Source: Clostridia bacterium
Lineage (GTDB): Bacteria; Bacillota; Clostridia; Oscillospirales; Acutalibacteraceae
DNA: 59,724 nt
NCBI GenBank assembly: GCA_017507805.1
Contig: JAFWAC010000033.1
Location: 1-59,724 of the forward strand
Direction: 5' to 3'
The notes under the pieces were generated by a model. The model worked only from the letters and a program-made list of their open reading frames with translations, ran no database searches and was not told the origin of the DNA. The position numbers were made by a program, and so were the translations under genes. Below, one piece after another: positions 17,250 to 24,286 of the stretch (the first letter of the stretch is position 1; every line of letters begins with the position of its first letter).

Positions 17250-17666
17250 ATGAAAGCAAAGTATAAATTACTTATCTCATTTTCGCTGATATTTGCTGTA
17301 ATGTTCTTGTTACCTTTAACGGTTCTTATTCTCGAAAGCGATAGTCGAAATGATGCGGGTTGGCTTTTTATGTCCTTTTTGCAAATAAATCCTGTGCTTG
17401 CGGTTGCTTTAGGTGTTCTGGCAGGTACAGATATCAAAAGGCTGTGGTTTGTGCCGTTGGTTGCGGTGGTGATTTTTTTACCTTTCTCTCTGATATTGAT
17501 TAAAGAGCTTGACGGCGGAATATTTAATGAAACGGCAAAGCTTAAATCATGGCTTTGGATAAAAGAAATCGGAATTGAAATTTTTATTTATGCCTTGATT
17601 TACTTATGGCTTGGGTTGTTATCGGGAGCAGTTACAGTGTTTGTCAAAAAAATGAAAAAATTGTAA
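17250..17666 (+). CDS. Small integral membrane protein, four predicted helices
   Basis: 138 residues, about four hydrophobic segments: residues 5-27 (KLLISFSLIFAVMFLLPLTV), 36-58, 62-82 and 103-130. AGAGG at 17236-17240 favours ATG 17250 over the overlapping GTG at 17244. Last gene of the ECF sigma operon; 87 nt and a new promoter-like region separate it from the DUF3048 gene. No motif or family recognised. Confidence 0.65.
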   Translation: MKAKYKLLISFSLIFAVMFLLPLTVLILESDSRNDAGWLFMSFLQINPVLAVALGVLAGTDIKRLWFVPLVAVVIFLPFSLILIKELDGGIFNETAKLKSWLWIKEIGIEIFIYALIYLWLGLLSGAVTVFVKKMKKL

Positions 17667-17753
17667 ACGGAAAATTGCAGTTAATTGTTGAAAAGTCGGG
17701 GAATTTATAATATACTGTATGATATATTAATTCATTTTCCTCGGAGGCAAGAA

Positions 17754-18806
17754 ATGTTAAGAAAGCTTTTACCCTTGATTTTAGTTGTTTTGTTTTTATT
17801 TATTTCGGGCTGTGGCGCCAAGGATTTGAGTGTTGACCGCGGTGACGAGCCCTCCGTTCCGGAGATTACCTCCTCTGAAACGGTTTCAGAGCCTGAGCCC
17901 GAATTGTTTATTAACCCCTTGACCGGTATTAAAAGCCTTTCTGCCGAAAAGGCAGATGACCGTCCTGTTGCGATTACGGTCAACAACATATCCAACGCGC
18001 AGACGGTGCAAACCGGACTTAATTTAGCCGATGTTGTATACGAAACAGAGGTTGAGGGCGGAATAACCCGTCTGGTTGCAATTTATCAGAATGTATCTGC
18101 AGCCGAAAAGGTTGGCACTGTGCGTTCTGCAAGATATGCCTTTATTGATTTGGCAATGGGACATAACGCGATTTACATTTATCACGGTCAGGACTCCAAA
18201 TATGCCGCACCTCACCTTAAGGATACGGCACACATGACGCTTGACACAAACAACGCAGGCGTCAGAATTTCCAACGGTCAGTCGCGCGAGCACACCCTTT
18301 ATGCCTACGGTGACCTGCTTTGGAAAACCCTTGTGAACAAGGGCTTCAAGACCGAAAACACCTCTGCCGGAACATGGCAGAGCTTTGCCGCAGAGGATGC
18401 GCCCGTGACATTAAGCAACACGGCAAGCTCTGTTACAGTCCCCTTTTCCGCAAGCTACAAAACCACCTTTGAATATGATGCGGCAACAGGGAAATACCTG
18501 CGCTTCTTTAATAACACCGAGCGCAAGGATTATGTTACAGGTGAGTCGGTTACCTTTAAAAATGTTTTTGTTCTCACAACAACCATAACCAATTACCCCG
18601 ATAATTATCACAGAAAAATATACCTTGATTCGGGGGACGGATATTATTTCGTCAACGGAACATACACTCCCATCAAATGGAGCAAGGGAAGCTCCTCAAG
18701 CGGTTTTGTTTTCACCAATACTGATGGCACACCGCTGACGGTCAATCCCGGAAATTCGTGGGTTTGCATTGCCAACAAATCGACCTCCAAGCCGACAATT
18801 CAGTAA
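17754..18806 (+). CDS. DUF3048 domain lipoprotein (YerB family)
   Basis: Secreted lipoprotein: signal peptide (MLRKLLPLILVVLFLF) with lipobox ISGC, cysteine at about residue 20. The mature part has the DUF3048 N-terminal domain (PVAITVNNISNAQTVQ; GLNLADVVYETEVEGGITR; VGTVRSARYAFIDLA) and a C-terminal domain after residue 240 (FKNVFVLTTT; DGYYFVNGTYTPIKW). GGAGG at 17743-17747 selects this ATG over an earlier one at 17685. Family function is unknown, with suspected cell-envelope roles. Expressed alone; a strong bidirectional terminator follows. Confidence 0.88.
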   Translation: MLRKLLPLILVVLFLFISGCGAKDLSVDRGDEPSVPEITSSETVSEPEPELFINPLTGIKSLSAEKADDRPVAITVNNISNAQTVQTGLNLADVVYETEVEGGITRLVAIYQNVSAAEKVGTVRSARYAFIDLAMGHNAIYIYHGQDSKYAAPHLKDTAHMTLDTNNAGVRISNGQSREHTLYAYGDLLWKTLVNKGFKTENTSAGTWQSFAAEDAPVTLSNTASSVTVPFSASYKTTFEYDAATGKYLRFFNNTERKDYVTGESVTFKNVFVLTTTITNYPDNYHRKIYLDSGDGYYFVNGTYTPIKWSKGSSSSGFVFTNTDGTPLTVNPGNSWVCIANKSTSKPTIQ

Positions 18807-18863
18807 AATTCCTCACCGTTGCGTCATTTGAAGGGATAAAATATAATTAAAAGAAAACAAACA

Positions 18864-18898
18864 AAACGCGGCTGAAGTAAAAAGCTTCAGCCGCGTTT
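18864..18898. terminator. Bidirectional terminator between convergent genes
   Basis: Perfect 14-bp stem AAACGCGGCTGAAG / CTTCAGCCGCGTTT (18864-18877 with 18885-18898). T-rich flanks lie on both sides, so it can stop the DUF3048 transcript and the facing kinase operon. Confidence 0.8.
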
Positions 18899-18913
18899 GA
18901 TTTACTTTTATAT

Positions 18914-19615
18914 TCACAATGCGTTTGCAAATTTTTCTGCTGATTGATAGCGTTCATCGGGGTTTACGCTTGTACATTTGCGGACAATTCTGCCCGCCTT
19001 GCCTTTTGCCAGCTTTTGGCTTGGATGTTTACCGGTTATCATAACGTTAAGCAAAACGCCGAGTGCATAAATATCGGTTCGTGCATCACTTTGTGCTACG
19101 CCTAACTGTTCGGGAGAAGCGTAACCAACGGTGCCCATAACAACGGTATCTTTGCCTGCGGCGGAAATTTTACGGGCTGCATTAAGGTCAACCAAAACCA
19201 CTCTGCCGTCTTTTGCTATTATAATGTTTTCGGGCTTTATATCGCGGTGAACAAAACCCCGTTCGTGAAGCACGGTTAAAGCGTTGCAGATAGACCGCAA
19301 GACCTTACGGGTTCCCATATAGCGATATTTTCCACTCTCCATAACCTCTGCTACGGTAACACCCTCAATAAACTCCTCTAATACTATCTGTCCGTCATCT
19401 GAATTAATAACATCATAAATAAGCGGCAGATTTGCGCAGTTTATGGAATACAGATTTTCGTATGCATTAATTGCTTTTGGAAAGCTTCGTACAACAATAT
19501 AGCTGTTATGCGCTTTGTTTTTAAGCTTTAACACCTTGCTCTCGTTTTTATCACTCAGCACCGATACTAAAGAATATGCCTTGAAAATTTTGGTTAAATA
19601 CTGTTCTCTTGTCAT
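18914..19615 (-). CDS. Divergent Ser/Thr protein kinase (possibly pseudokinase)
   Basis: A compact 233-residue kinase domain without membrane segment or extra domains. The catalytic loop HRDIKPEN is intact (residues 123-130) and the activation segment ends GTVGYASPEQ (161-170), then DARTDIYALGVLL. Three departures are notable: no glycine-rich loop is visible near the N-terminus, the beta-3 lysine appears replaced by Arg43 (YIVVRSF), and DFG is DLN (143-145). It may be a weak or regulated kinase, or a scaffold. The start is taken at 19615, 4 nt after the preceding gene's stop; a longer overlapping start is possible. Third gene of a three-gene operon. Confidence 0.85.
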   Translation of the reverse strand: MTREQYLTKIFKAYSLVSVLSDKNESKVLKLKNKAHNSYIVVRSFPKAINAYENLYSINCANLPLIYDVINSDDGQIVLEEFIEGVTVAEVMESGKYRYMGTRKVLRSICNALTVLHERGFVHRDIKPENIIIAKDGRVVLVDLNAARKISAAGKDTVVMGTVGYASPEQLGVAQSDARTDIYALGVLLNVMITGKHPSQKLAKGKAGRIVRKCTSVNPDERYQSAEKFANAL

Positions 19616-19619
19616 AGCT

Positions 19620-20579
19620 TTAACCGTTCCATTCTTCATACAAGGCACCGTAGTATGATGCGCTGTTTTTGTAGTATCTGTAATTCCTGTCACTGCAATT
19701 TGCGGAGCAGTGAATGGTTAATGCTCCGTTGCGTTTTGAGGCTTCGGGGAACGCGTTTGATTCGGTATAAATTGAGTTACCGCAGAAATATATATCGGTC
19801 AGATTATAACAGTTTGCAAAAGCATTATTCCAAATGGTTCTGACCGATGACGGAACCACAACGGTTTTAACAGTATTGCTTATACCTTGGTCACAGAATG
19901 CCAATCCCATAATTGCAACCATCTTTTTGCCGTCAATCGTATCGGGTATTCTGTATTCACCGTTAGCAGAAGCGGTTTTGACCCCTGTTATTACAACCGA
20001 ATTTTCCAAGTTTGTGCCAACCGAAAAATCATCGCCGTATTTTGCATCGCGATATGCGTATGTAACCGTTGCGGTTTCTGATGGAGTTGTAGTTGTAGCA
20101 GAATTGCTTTCGAAATCGCTGCTTTCGGTTTCGTTATCTCCAGATGTTGAAATAGAGGTGCTGTTATTTGTGGCGGTGCTGTTTGCAGATGTATTATCGG
20201 TTGTTGTATCCCCGTTCTTGGCAGGGCTTTGAGTTTGGCTGCTGCTTGAAGGAGAGGACGGTTCACCGTCTGCCACCTCATTGTCTTGTTCACTCGACAC
20301 AGTATCATTGCTGTCGGCAGAAGTATTTGAAACACTATTAAAAGACGAGTTGTTTGAATTGTTATTCAAATCACTGTAGCCGTTGTCTTTGGGTGCAAAA
20401 AGAACAATAACAATAGAAATGAGCACAACGCCCAAAACGGCGGCAATGATATATAGCCGCCTTTTATTATTTTCTTTTTTGGTTTCAATGATTTGTTTTT
20501 CCTCAAAAGAGGTCATACAGTAAAGGCAAAATCGGGCTTCCTCTTGAATTTCTGCCTTACACTCAGGACATTTTTTCAT
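19620..20579 (-). CDS. Zinc-ribbon membrane protein with Ser/Thr-rich linker and BspA-like leucine-rich repeat
   Basis: 319 residues in four parts. A zinc ribbon (CPECKAEIQEEARFCLYC, residues 4-21) is followed by one membrane helix (LYIIAAVLGVVLISIVIVLF, about 42-62). A linker of about 110 residues almost entirely Ser, Thr, Asn, Asp and Glu comes next. The C-terminal part is BspA-type (LRR_5): IPDTIDGKKMVAIMGLAFC, then VVVPSSVRTIWNNAFANC. With the ribbon inside and the repeat outside, it could carry a surface signal to the cytoplasmic kinase encoded next. The Ser/Thr-rich region is a natural phosphorylation or glycosylation target. Function inferred only. Confidence 0.8.
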   Translation of the reverse strand: MKKCPECKAEIQEEARFCLYCMTSFEEKQIIETKKENNKRRLYIIAAVLGVVLISIVIVLFAPKDNGYSDLNNNSNNSSFNSVSNTSADSNDTVSSEQDNEVADGEPSSPSSSSQTQSPAKNGDTTTDNTSANSTATNNSTSISTSGDNETESSDFESNSATTTTPSETATVTYAYRDAKYGDDFSVGTNLENSVVITGVKTASANGEYRIPDTIDGKKMVAIMGLAFCDQGISNTVKTVVVPSSVRTIWNNAFANCYNLTDIYFCGNSIYTESNAFPEASKRNGALTIHCSANCSDRNYRYYKNSASYYGALYEEWNG

Positions 20580-20582
20580 TTT

Positions 20583-21002
20583 TTACCCCAAGGTTTCTAA
20601 CCCATATTCATAAAGTATTTCGTTGATTTCAACAACCGATAGCTTTTTGCAAATACCGTATAACACTATGCTATCAAAAGGCAGTTTTACATAAAGCGTG
20701 GAATATCCTGCTGATTTTAACAAAGCTTGCACTTCATCAAGCGATAATTCCATGGCAACGGCAATACACAAGAGCTTCTTGCGTTCGGGAACTCTGAGGC
20801 CTGAAAAAATTTGATAGGCATAAACCTCGCTCATCTCTGCCGCACGAATAATCTGTGACTTTTTAAGGTTGTATTTTTTAATAAGCTTATCCAGAAGCGT
20901 GGAGAGGTCCTCTTTTACCATAAAATCTTTATTTTCGCTGTAAAAGGTTTTGAAATCGGGACAAACAGCTAATTCTTCAACTATTTTTGTTGTATCCTTC
21001 AT
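20583..21002 (-). CDS. HTH-domain protein of the kinase operon
   Basis: 139 residues. The middle resembles a Xre-type helix-turn-helix (LKKSQIIRAAEMSEVYAYQI, then GLRVPERKKLLCIAVAMELS), with a C-terminal extension IVLYGICKKLSVVEINEILYEYG. I set the start at 21002, after AGGTG, since the upstream part of the frame runs through the promoter. It is 3 nt before the zinc-ribbon gene. The HTH lies within a longer helical context, so it could bind DNA or act as an adaptor for the kinase. First gene of the operon, driven by a consensus promoter. Confidence 0.75.
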   Translation of the reverse strand: MKDTTKIVEELAVCPDFKTFYSENKDFMVKEDLSTLLDKLIKKYNLKKSQIIRAAEMSEVYAYQIFSGLRVPERKKLLCIAVAMELSLDEVQALLKSAGYSTLYVKLPFDSIVLYGICKKLSVVEINEILYEYGLETLG

Positions 21003-21047
21003 TATGCAAAAACACCTGATTTCCATACTTTTCTTATACTTATGATT

Positions 21048-21098
21048 ATTATAATAAACAAGCCGCGGTTTGTCAACTTGGCACACAAACCACGGCTT
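21048..21098 (-). promoter_or_regulatory. Consensus promoter of the kinase operon, overlapped by an inverted repeat
   Basis: On the minus strand TTGACA (plus 21071-21076), 17 bases, TATAAT (plus 21048-21053), a perfect vegetative promoter. A 14-bp inverted repeat with one mismatch (21060-21073 and 21085-21098) covers the -35 box and spacer, so a regulator could block it. Read on the plus strand, the same repeat is followed by TTTTTTCTTTTT and could also act as a terminator. Confidence 0.7.
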
Positions 21099-21176
21099 TT
21101 TTCTTTTTCTATGCTGACAGCATAAGACTTTTGGAAATTAATATTTTAAACTATTTACAAGAACGGAGGCGTACAA

Positions 21177-21434
21177 ATGGAAAACATCATAAACAAATTA
21201 TTTTCGGACTATCTTTCCGAGCAAAGCATAGCATCTGAGCAGAACTATTCTTCTCATGCAAAAAGTGCATTAGAAAAAGAAAAAGAGCTCAGGAGCCAAT
21301 TAAACGAACAACAAACCTCTTGTTTCGAAGAACTGTTTGAACTGACATCGCAAATACATTTTTTAGAGGTTAAGGATGCATTTTTTAGCGGCTGTAGGTT
21401 AGGTGTCAAAGCATCAAAGGAATTTATTACTTAA
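21177..21434 (+). CDS. DUF6809-like small protein
   Basis: 85 residues, mostly helical and charged (SALEKEKELRSQLNEQQ), ending FFSGCRLGVKASKEF, which fits the 'FxxGxxLGxxL' ending of a small Firmicutes protein family (DUF6809) often found near mobile or accessory genes. GGAGG at 21165-21169 is 7 nt before the ATG. It overlaps the end of the facing HTH gene by 8 nt. Function unknown. It may belong with the cassette to its right. Confidence 0.65.
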   Translation: MENIINKLFSDYLSEQSIASEQNYSSHAKSALEKEKELRSQLNEQQTSCFEELFELTSQIHFLEVKDAFFSGCRLGVKASKEFIT

Positions 21435-21669
21435 GCTCTTGTTCAAGCTTTTTATATTCGGGCGTATCAAAAAATTCCATTACGGTAATCTCAAGACCAT
21501 CGCAAATCTTTTTAAGGGTTACAATGCCCGGATTTTTGCTCTCGCCATTTAAAATGCTTTTAACGGTCGCCTGTGGGATGCCGCACATATAACTAAGCGC
21601 ATTAGGAGTGATTTTGCGCTCACGGCAAAGCTCATAAATTCTATTTACTGTAAACTCGCAAATACCCAT
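21427..21669 (-). CDS. Xre-family HTH transcriptional regulator (phage-repressor type)
   Basis: 80 residues, essentially one Cro/CI-type HTH: YELCRERKITPNALSYMCGI, then PQATVKSILNGESKNPGI and LKKICDGLEITVMEFF. AGGTG at 21676-21680 lies 6 nt before ATG 21669. It is divergent from the 21883-24003 genes, and the gap carries paired palindromic sites over a consensus promoter, so it most likely represses that operon and itself. Similar small regulators control conjugative or phage elements and toxin or defence cassettes. Confidence 0.88.
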   Translation of the reverse strand: MGICEFTVNRIYELCRERKITPNALSYMCGIPQATVKSILNGESKNPGIVTLKKICDGLEITVMEFFDTPEYKKLEQELK

Positions 21670-21683
21670 ACATATCACCTATA

Positions 21684-21802
21684 TCGTTAGTATCTCTATA
21701 TATAGATGATATATCACTACCAATTTCTTTGTTAGTTATTTATCACTAATTATGATTGACATATCTTGCCGAAAGATGTATAATTAGTGATATATAACTA
21801 AC
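21684..21802. promoter_or_regulatory. Divergent control region: two palindromic operators and consensus promoter
   Basis: TTGACA (21756-21761), 17 bases, TATAAT (21779-21784) is a perfect plus-strand promoter. It is flanked by two copies of one 18-bp near-palindrome: TTAGTTATTTATCACTAA (21732-21749) and its reverse partner TTAGTGATATATAACTAA (21784-21801), the second overlapping the -10. Together they are a 23-bp inverted repeat with one mismatch (21731-21753 and 21780-21802). A partial third site (GATATATCACTA) lies near 21707-21718, where the minus-strand promoter would be. Expected action: the HTH protein binds all sites. Confidence 0.8.
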
Positions 21803-21882
21803 ATTTGACGAATTCAATTATTTTTCAAGGCAAATTGTGACAAGCGTCACTTGCAAATATAAAAACCAAAGGAGAAATTAAA

Positions 21883-22353
21883 ATGGGATTTTTAGACAAA
21901 ATGAAGGATGTAGGAAAAGGTGCGCTTAAAGGTGCATTGATTATGAGTGCGAGATCTTACGCAAATGTAACGCGAGGAAAGCACAAGTTGTGTAAAATTT
22001 CTTTGAACACAACACATGATAAACTTATGTTTATTAAGGTTTCTACTATTGAGGAAGAATGTGTAATTAAAGATTCAATCAGAACTTTCAGCATTACTCC
22101 AATTAATGATAAAGAAACTAGTTTTACATTGAAATTATTTTACAAAGACGGAGAAACGAGCGATGCTTTAATAATGATAAACGAAAACAAAGGAAGTGCA
22201 TTATCTACGGCATCAGAGCGTGTAGCAGCACAGTATTCAGATATGGCTGATTTTATTGAAGCACTTGCAAAAAATGTATCTGAATTGGATGAAAGCATGA
22301 AGGAGTTTTCTAATAAGATTATGCGTTATGCAGGAAAGCAAAATATTTTTTAA
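21883..22353 (+). CDS. Unknown protein, first gene of AT-rich accessory cassette
   Basis: 156 residues. A short amphipathic N-terminus (MGFLDKMKDVGKGALKGALI) is followed by a run of predicted strands (KHKLCKISLNTTHDKLMFIK ... SFTLKLFYKDGETSDALIMI) and a long C-terminal helix (QYSDMADFIEALAKNVSELD). The order strands-then-helix is reminiscent of a PH-like domain, but I recognise no family. AAAGGAG at 21868-21874 is 8 nt before the ATG. Codon use is AT-rich compared with flanking housekeeping genes. Controlled by the promoter/operator region just upstream. Confidence 0.75.
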   Translation: MGFLDKMKDVGKGALKGALIMSARSYANVTRGKHKLCKISLNTTHDKLMFIKVSTIEEECVIKDSIRTFSITPINDKETSFTLKLFYKDGETSDALIMINENKGSALSTASERVAAQYSDMADFIEALAKNVSELDESMKEFSNKIMRYAGKQNIF

Positions 22354-22372
22354 TTTAGGAAGGTTAATTTAT

Positions 22373-22900
22373 ATGGAACTGATTGTAAAAGAAAAAAATT
22401 GGTTCCTCTCAGAAGAGGGCGGCAAAAAATTTACCGCCCTTTCTTCTTTAGAGGAACGAACAATATTTATTTATTCATACCTGAAATCTACGGTTAATGA
22501 AGATTTTGATAAAAAGAATACCCTTTTTAAAATAGCGTTTTTCTTTGCGGATGCAGTTTATAATTCTGATAAACCGTATAGCAAATATCCGCAAATATTA
22601 AATCCTGAAATAAATCCGTTTTTACAGTATCTTGAAAAAGCAGATGAATTTTACGGGAATGAAAAAACGTATATAATTTTTACAGCCGTTTTGCAGGGAA
22701 AAGTAAATACCGCAAATAATGATGAATGGATTTATAATAACAGCTTTTTAAAATCCGATGATTTTTTAGATGAATTATCCGAAATGGGAATAGAATATTT
22801 GCCTACGCACTCAATGCATATGGTTGATCCCCAAGCGTATAAGACAGCTGAAATCGATAATTTTATTCAATTACAAATGGTTTGGATGTTTCTTAAATAG
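22373..22900 (+). CDS. Unknown protein, second gene of AT-rich accessory cassette
   Basis: 175 residues, acidic and aromatic, no membrane helix or signal. Starts MELIVKEKNWFLSEEGGKKF and contains repeated FLxxL-type helices (FLQYLEKADEFYG; SFLKSDDFLDELSEMG). AGGAAGG at 22357-22363 is 9 nt before the ATG; an earlier in-frame ATG at 22328 overlaps the previous gene. No family recognised. It lies 19 nt after the first cassette gene. Confidence 0.7.
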   Translation: MELIVKEKNWFLSEEGGKKFTALSSLEERTIFIYSYLKSTVNEDFDKKNTLFKIAFFFADAVYNSDKPYSKYPQILNPEINPFLQYLEKADEFYGNEKTYIIFTAVLQGKVNTANNDEWIYNNSFLKSDDFLDELSEMGIEYLPTHSMHMVDPQAYKTAEIDNFIQLQMVWMFLK

Positions 22901-22914
22901 AGGGGGAAATGAAA

Positions 22915-24003
22915 ATGCTTGAAAAATCAAATAAAGAAATAATAGAAAAATTAGAAAGACTTCATTTTTTATTAGAGGAAGCATTGGAAAATGATGAATA
23001 TGTAAAATCGGGATGTGCTCAAGAATATGGTGAAAAAATCGAAAGTATAATAATGACGGTAGATGATTTAGGCAGTATACCATCTGTTTTTAAAAAGTTA
23101 CCGTCTTTCCCAATTGACAATAGCGAAATTCCTGTTGCAAAGCAAGAATTTGAGAAAAGAAAAAAGATCTTTAAATTTATTTCTTTGCCAACAGCAGCAT
23201 CAATATTAATATTCTTTTTGACACATTGGGGATTTTTTAATACAATTTCTTCTGTTGGTATTATGGCAACAATCATTTATTATTTTGTTTTTTCACAGGG
23301 CAAGAAAACATATAAGGAAAAAGAAAAAGCATATAATGATTCTGTGAAAAAATCAGAGAAAAGCTTTGACGAGTTCAGAAAAGCTTTGAGTGTTTATGAA
23401 AAAGAAAAGTCTACAGGTATAGCGGCAGCTCAAGAATTTGTGAAACAATATGATGGCGTTTACAAAAAATATGAAGAGTTGCTGACGGATTATGAAAATA
23501 GTAAACGTTCTGCTATGGAAACAGTCATAAAAAATATGAAGGAGGCAAAAACTATAGACTTTGTTCCTGAAGAGTATTATGATTTAGTAAAGCCTATGAT
23601 TTCAATTCTCAAATCGGGCAGAGCAGAAAATTACAAAGAAGCATTAAATATGGCAATTGAAGAAGACCGACAGGCACAAGCAGAAGAGGCAAGAAGAGCA
23701 GAAGAGGCAAGAAGAATTCAAATTATGGAAGAGCAAGCTGCTGCAGAACGCCGCCGTGCTGAAGAGATGGAACGGCATAATCGTCAAATGGAATTGGAGC
23801 AACGGCACCAAAATAGAATGATGTTGGAAGAACAGAGAAAACAGGCAGAAGCGCAAAAACCAAAAACAGGTACTTCACATCCTTTATCATGGCAAAATGA
23901 TAAGGTGTATGTTCCTGGAGTAGGATATAGAGATAATAATGGTAACTATTATAATCATAATGGTATACCTATTGCGCCACCTGTAACAATCAATAAAAAA
24001 TAA
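22915..24003 (+). CDS. Coiled-coil membrane protein of unknown function
   Basis: 362 residues: a helical N-terminus, two close membrane helices (about residues 83-98 and 103-122: LPTAASILIFFLTHWGFF, SVGIMATIIYYFVFS), then a long helical, highly charged coiled coil (KKSEKSFDEFRKALSVYEKE; AQAEEARRAEEARRIQIMEE; RRRAEEMERHNRQMELE). The end is Gly/Tyr/Asn-rich (VPGVGYRDNNGNYYNHNG). GGGGG at 22902-22906 fits the ATG at 22915 better than the one at 22909. The middle segment KPMISILKSGRAENYKEALN looks like a globular knot between coils. No family recognised; the shape suggests a membrane-tethered sensor or scaffold. Confidence 0.7.
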   Translation: MLEKSNKEIIEKLERLHFLLEEALENDEYVKSGCAQEYGEKIESIIMTVDDLGSIPSVFKKLPSFPIDNSEIPVAKQEFEKRKKIFKFISLPTAASILIFFLTHWGFFNTISSVGIMATIIYYFVFSQGKKTYKEKEKAYNDSVKKSEKSFDEFRKALSVYEKEKSTGIAAAQEFVKQYDGVYKKYEELLTDYENSKRSAMETVIKNMKEAKTIDFVPEEYYDLVKPMISILKSGRAENYKEALNMAIEEDRQAQAEEARRAEEARRIQIMEEQAAAERRRAEEMERHNRQMELEQRHQNRMMLEEQRKQAEAQKPKTGTSHPLSWQNDKVYVPGVGYRDNNGNYYNHNGIPIAPPVTINKK

Positions 24004-24097
24004 ATAGTTTTATAATGCTTTAAAAAGAGAAGTATAAATTTTTTTATTAAAACAATATAATATAATTAATGTGAAAATCAGCATAAATTTCCTTCTG

Positions 24098-24219
24098 TTA
24101 CAAATAATAACAACACAATTTGAAAGAACTGTGTTGTAGGGCAGGGGCTTGCTCCTGCCGACAAAATCCGCGAAAACAAAACGGCGGGAGCAAGCCCCTG
24201 CCCTACGCTGTATTTGTAA
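24098..24219. repeat. Palindromic repeat element (REP/MITE-like)
   Basis: A 25-bp inverted repeat with one mismatch (24136-24160 and 24182-24206, GTAGGGCAGGGGCTTGCTCC...) surrounds a 21-base loop. It is nested inside a perfect outer inverted repeat TTACAAATA (24098-24106) / TATTTGTAA (24211-24219). Much more GC-rich than its surroundings. Non-coding, in the gap after the AT-rich cassette. Confidence 0.7.
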
Positions 24220-24243
24220 AAGGAGCCTTATACATACAATTAT

Positions 24244-24286
24244 AAGAAAGGTGTAGCGTTTCAACAGCTACACCTTTCTTGTTTTT
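24244..24286. terminator. Bidirectional terminator
   Basis: A perfect 14-bp stem AAGAAAGGTGTAGC / GCTACACCTTTCTT (24244-24257 with 24267-24280), followed on the plus strand by GTTTTTT. Separates the AT-rich cassette from the facing YitT gene. Confidence 0.75.

Noticed and set aside
18914-19615. HipA-type toxin kinase
   Set aside because: Motifs are of the Hanks Ser/Thr type (HRDIKPEN, YASPEQ), not of HipA, and the neighbour is not a HipB-like antitoxin of normal form.
21060-21098. Plain plus-strand terminator
   Set aside because: No plus-strand gene ends there, and the repeat coincides with the -35 and spacer of a perfect minus-strand promoter, so a regulatory repeat is preferred, although both are possible.
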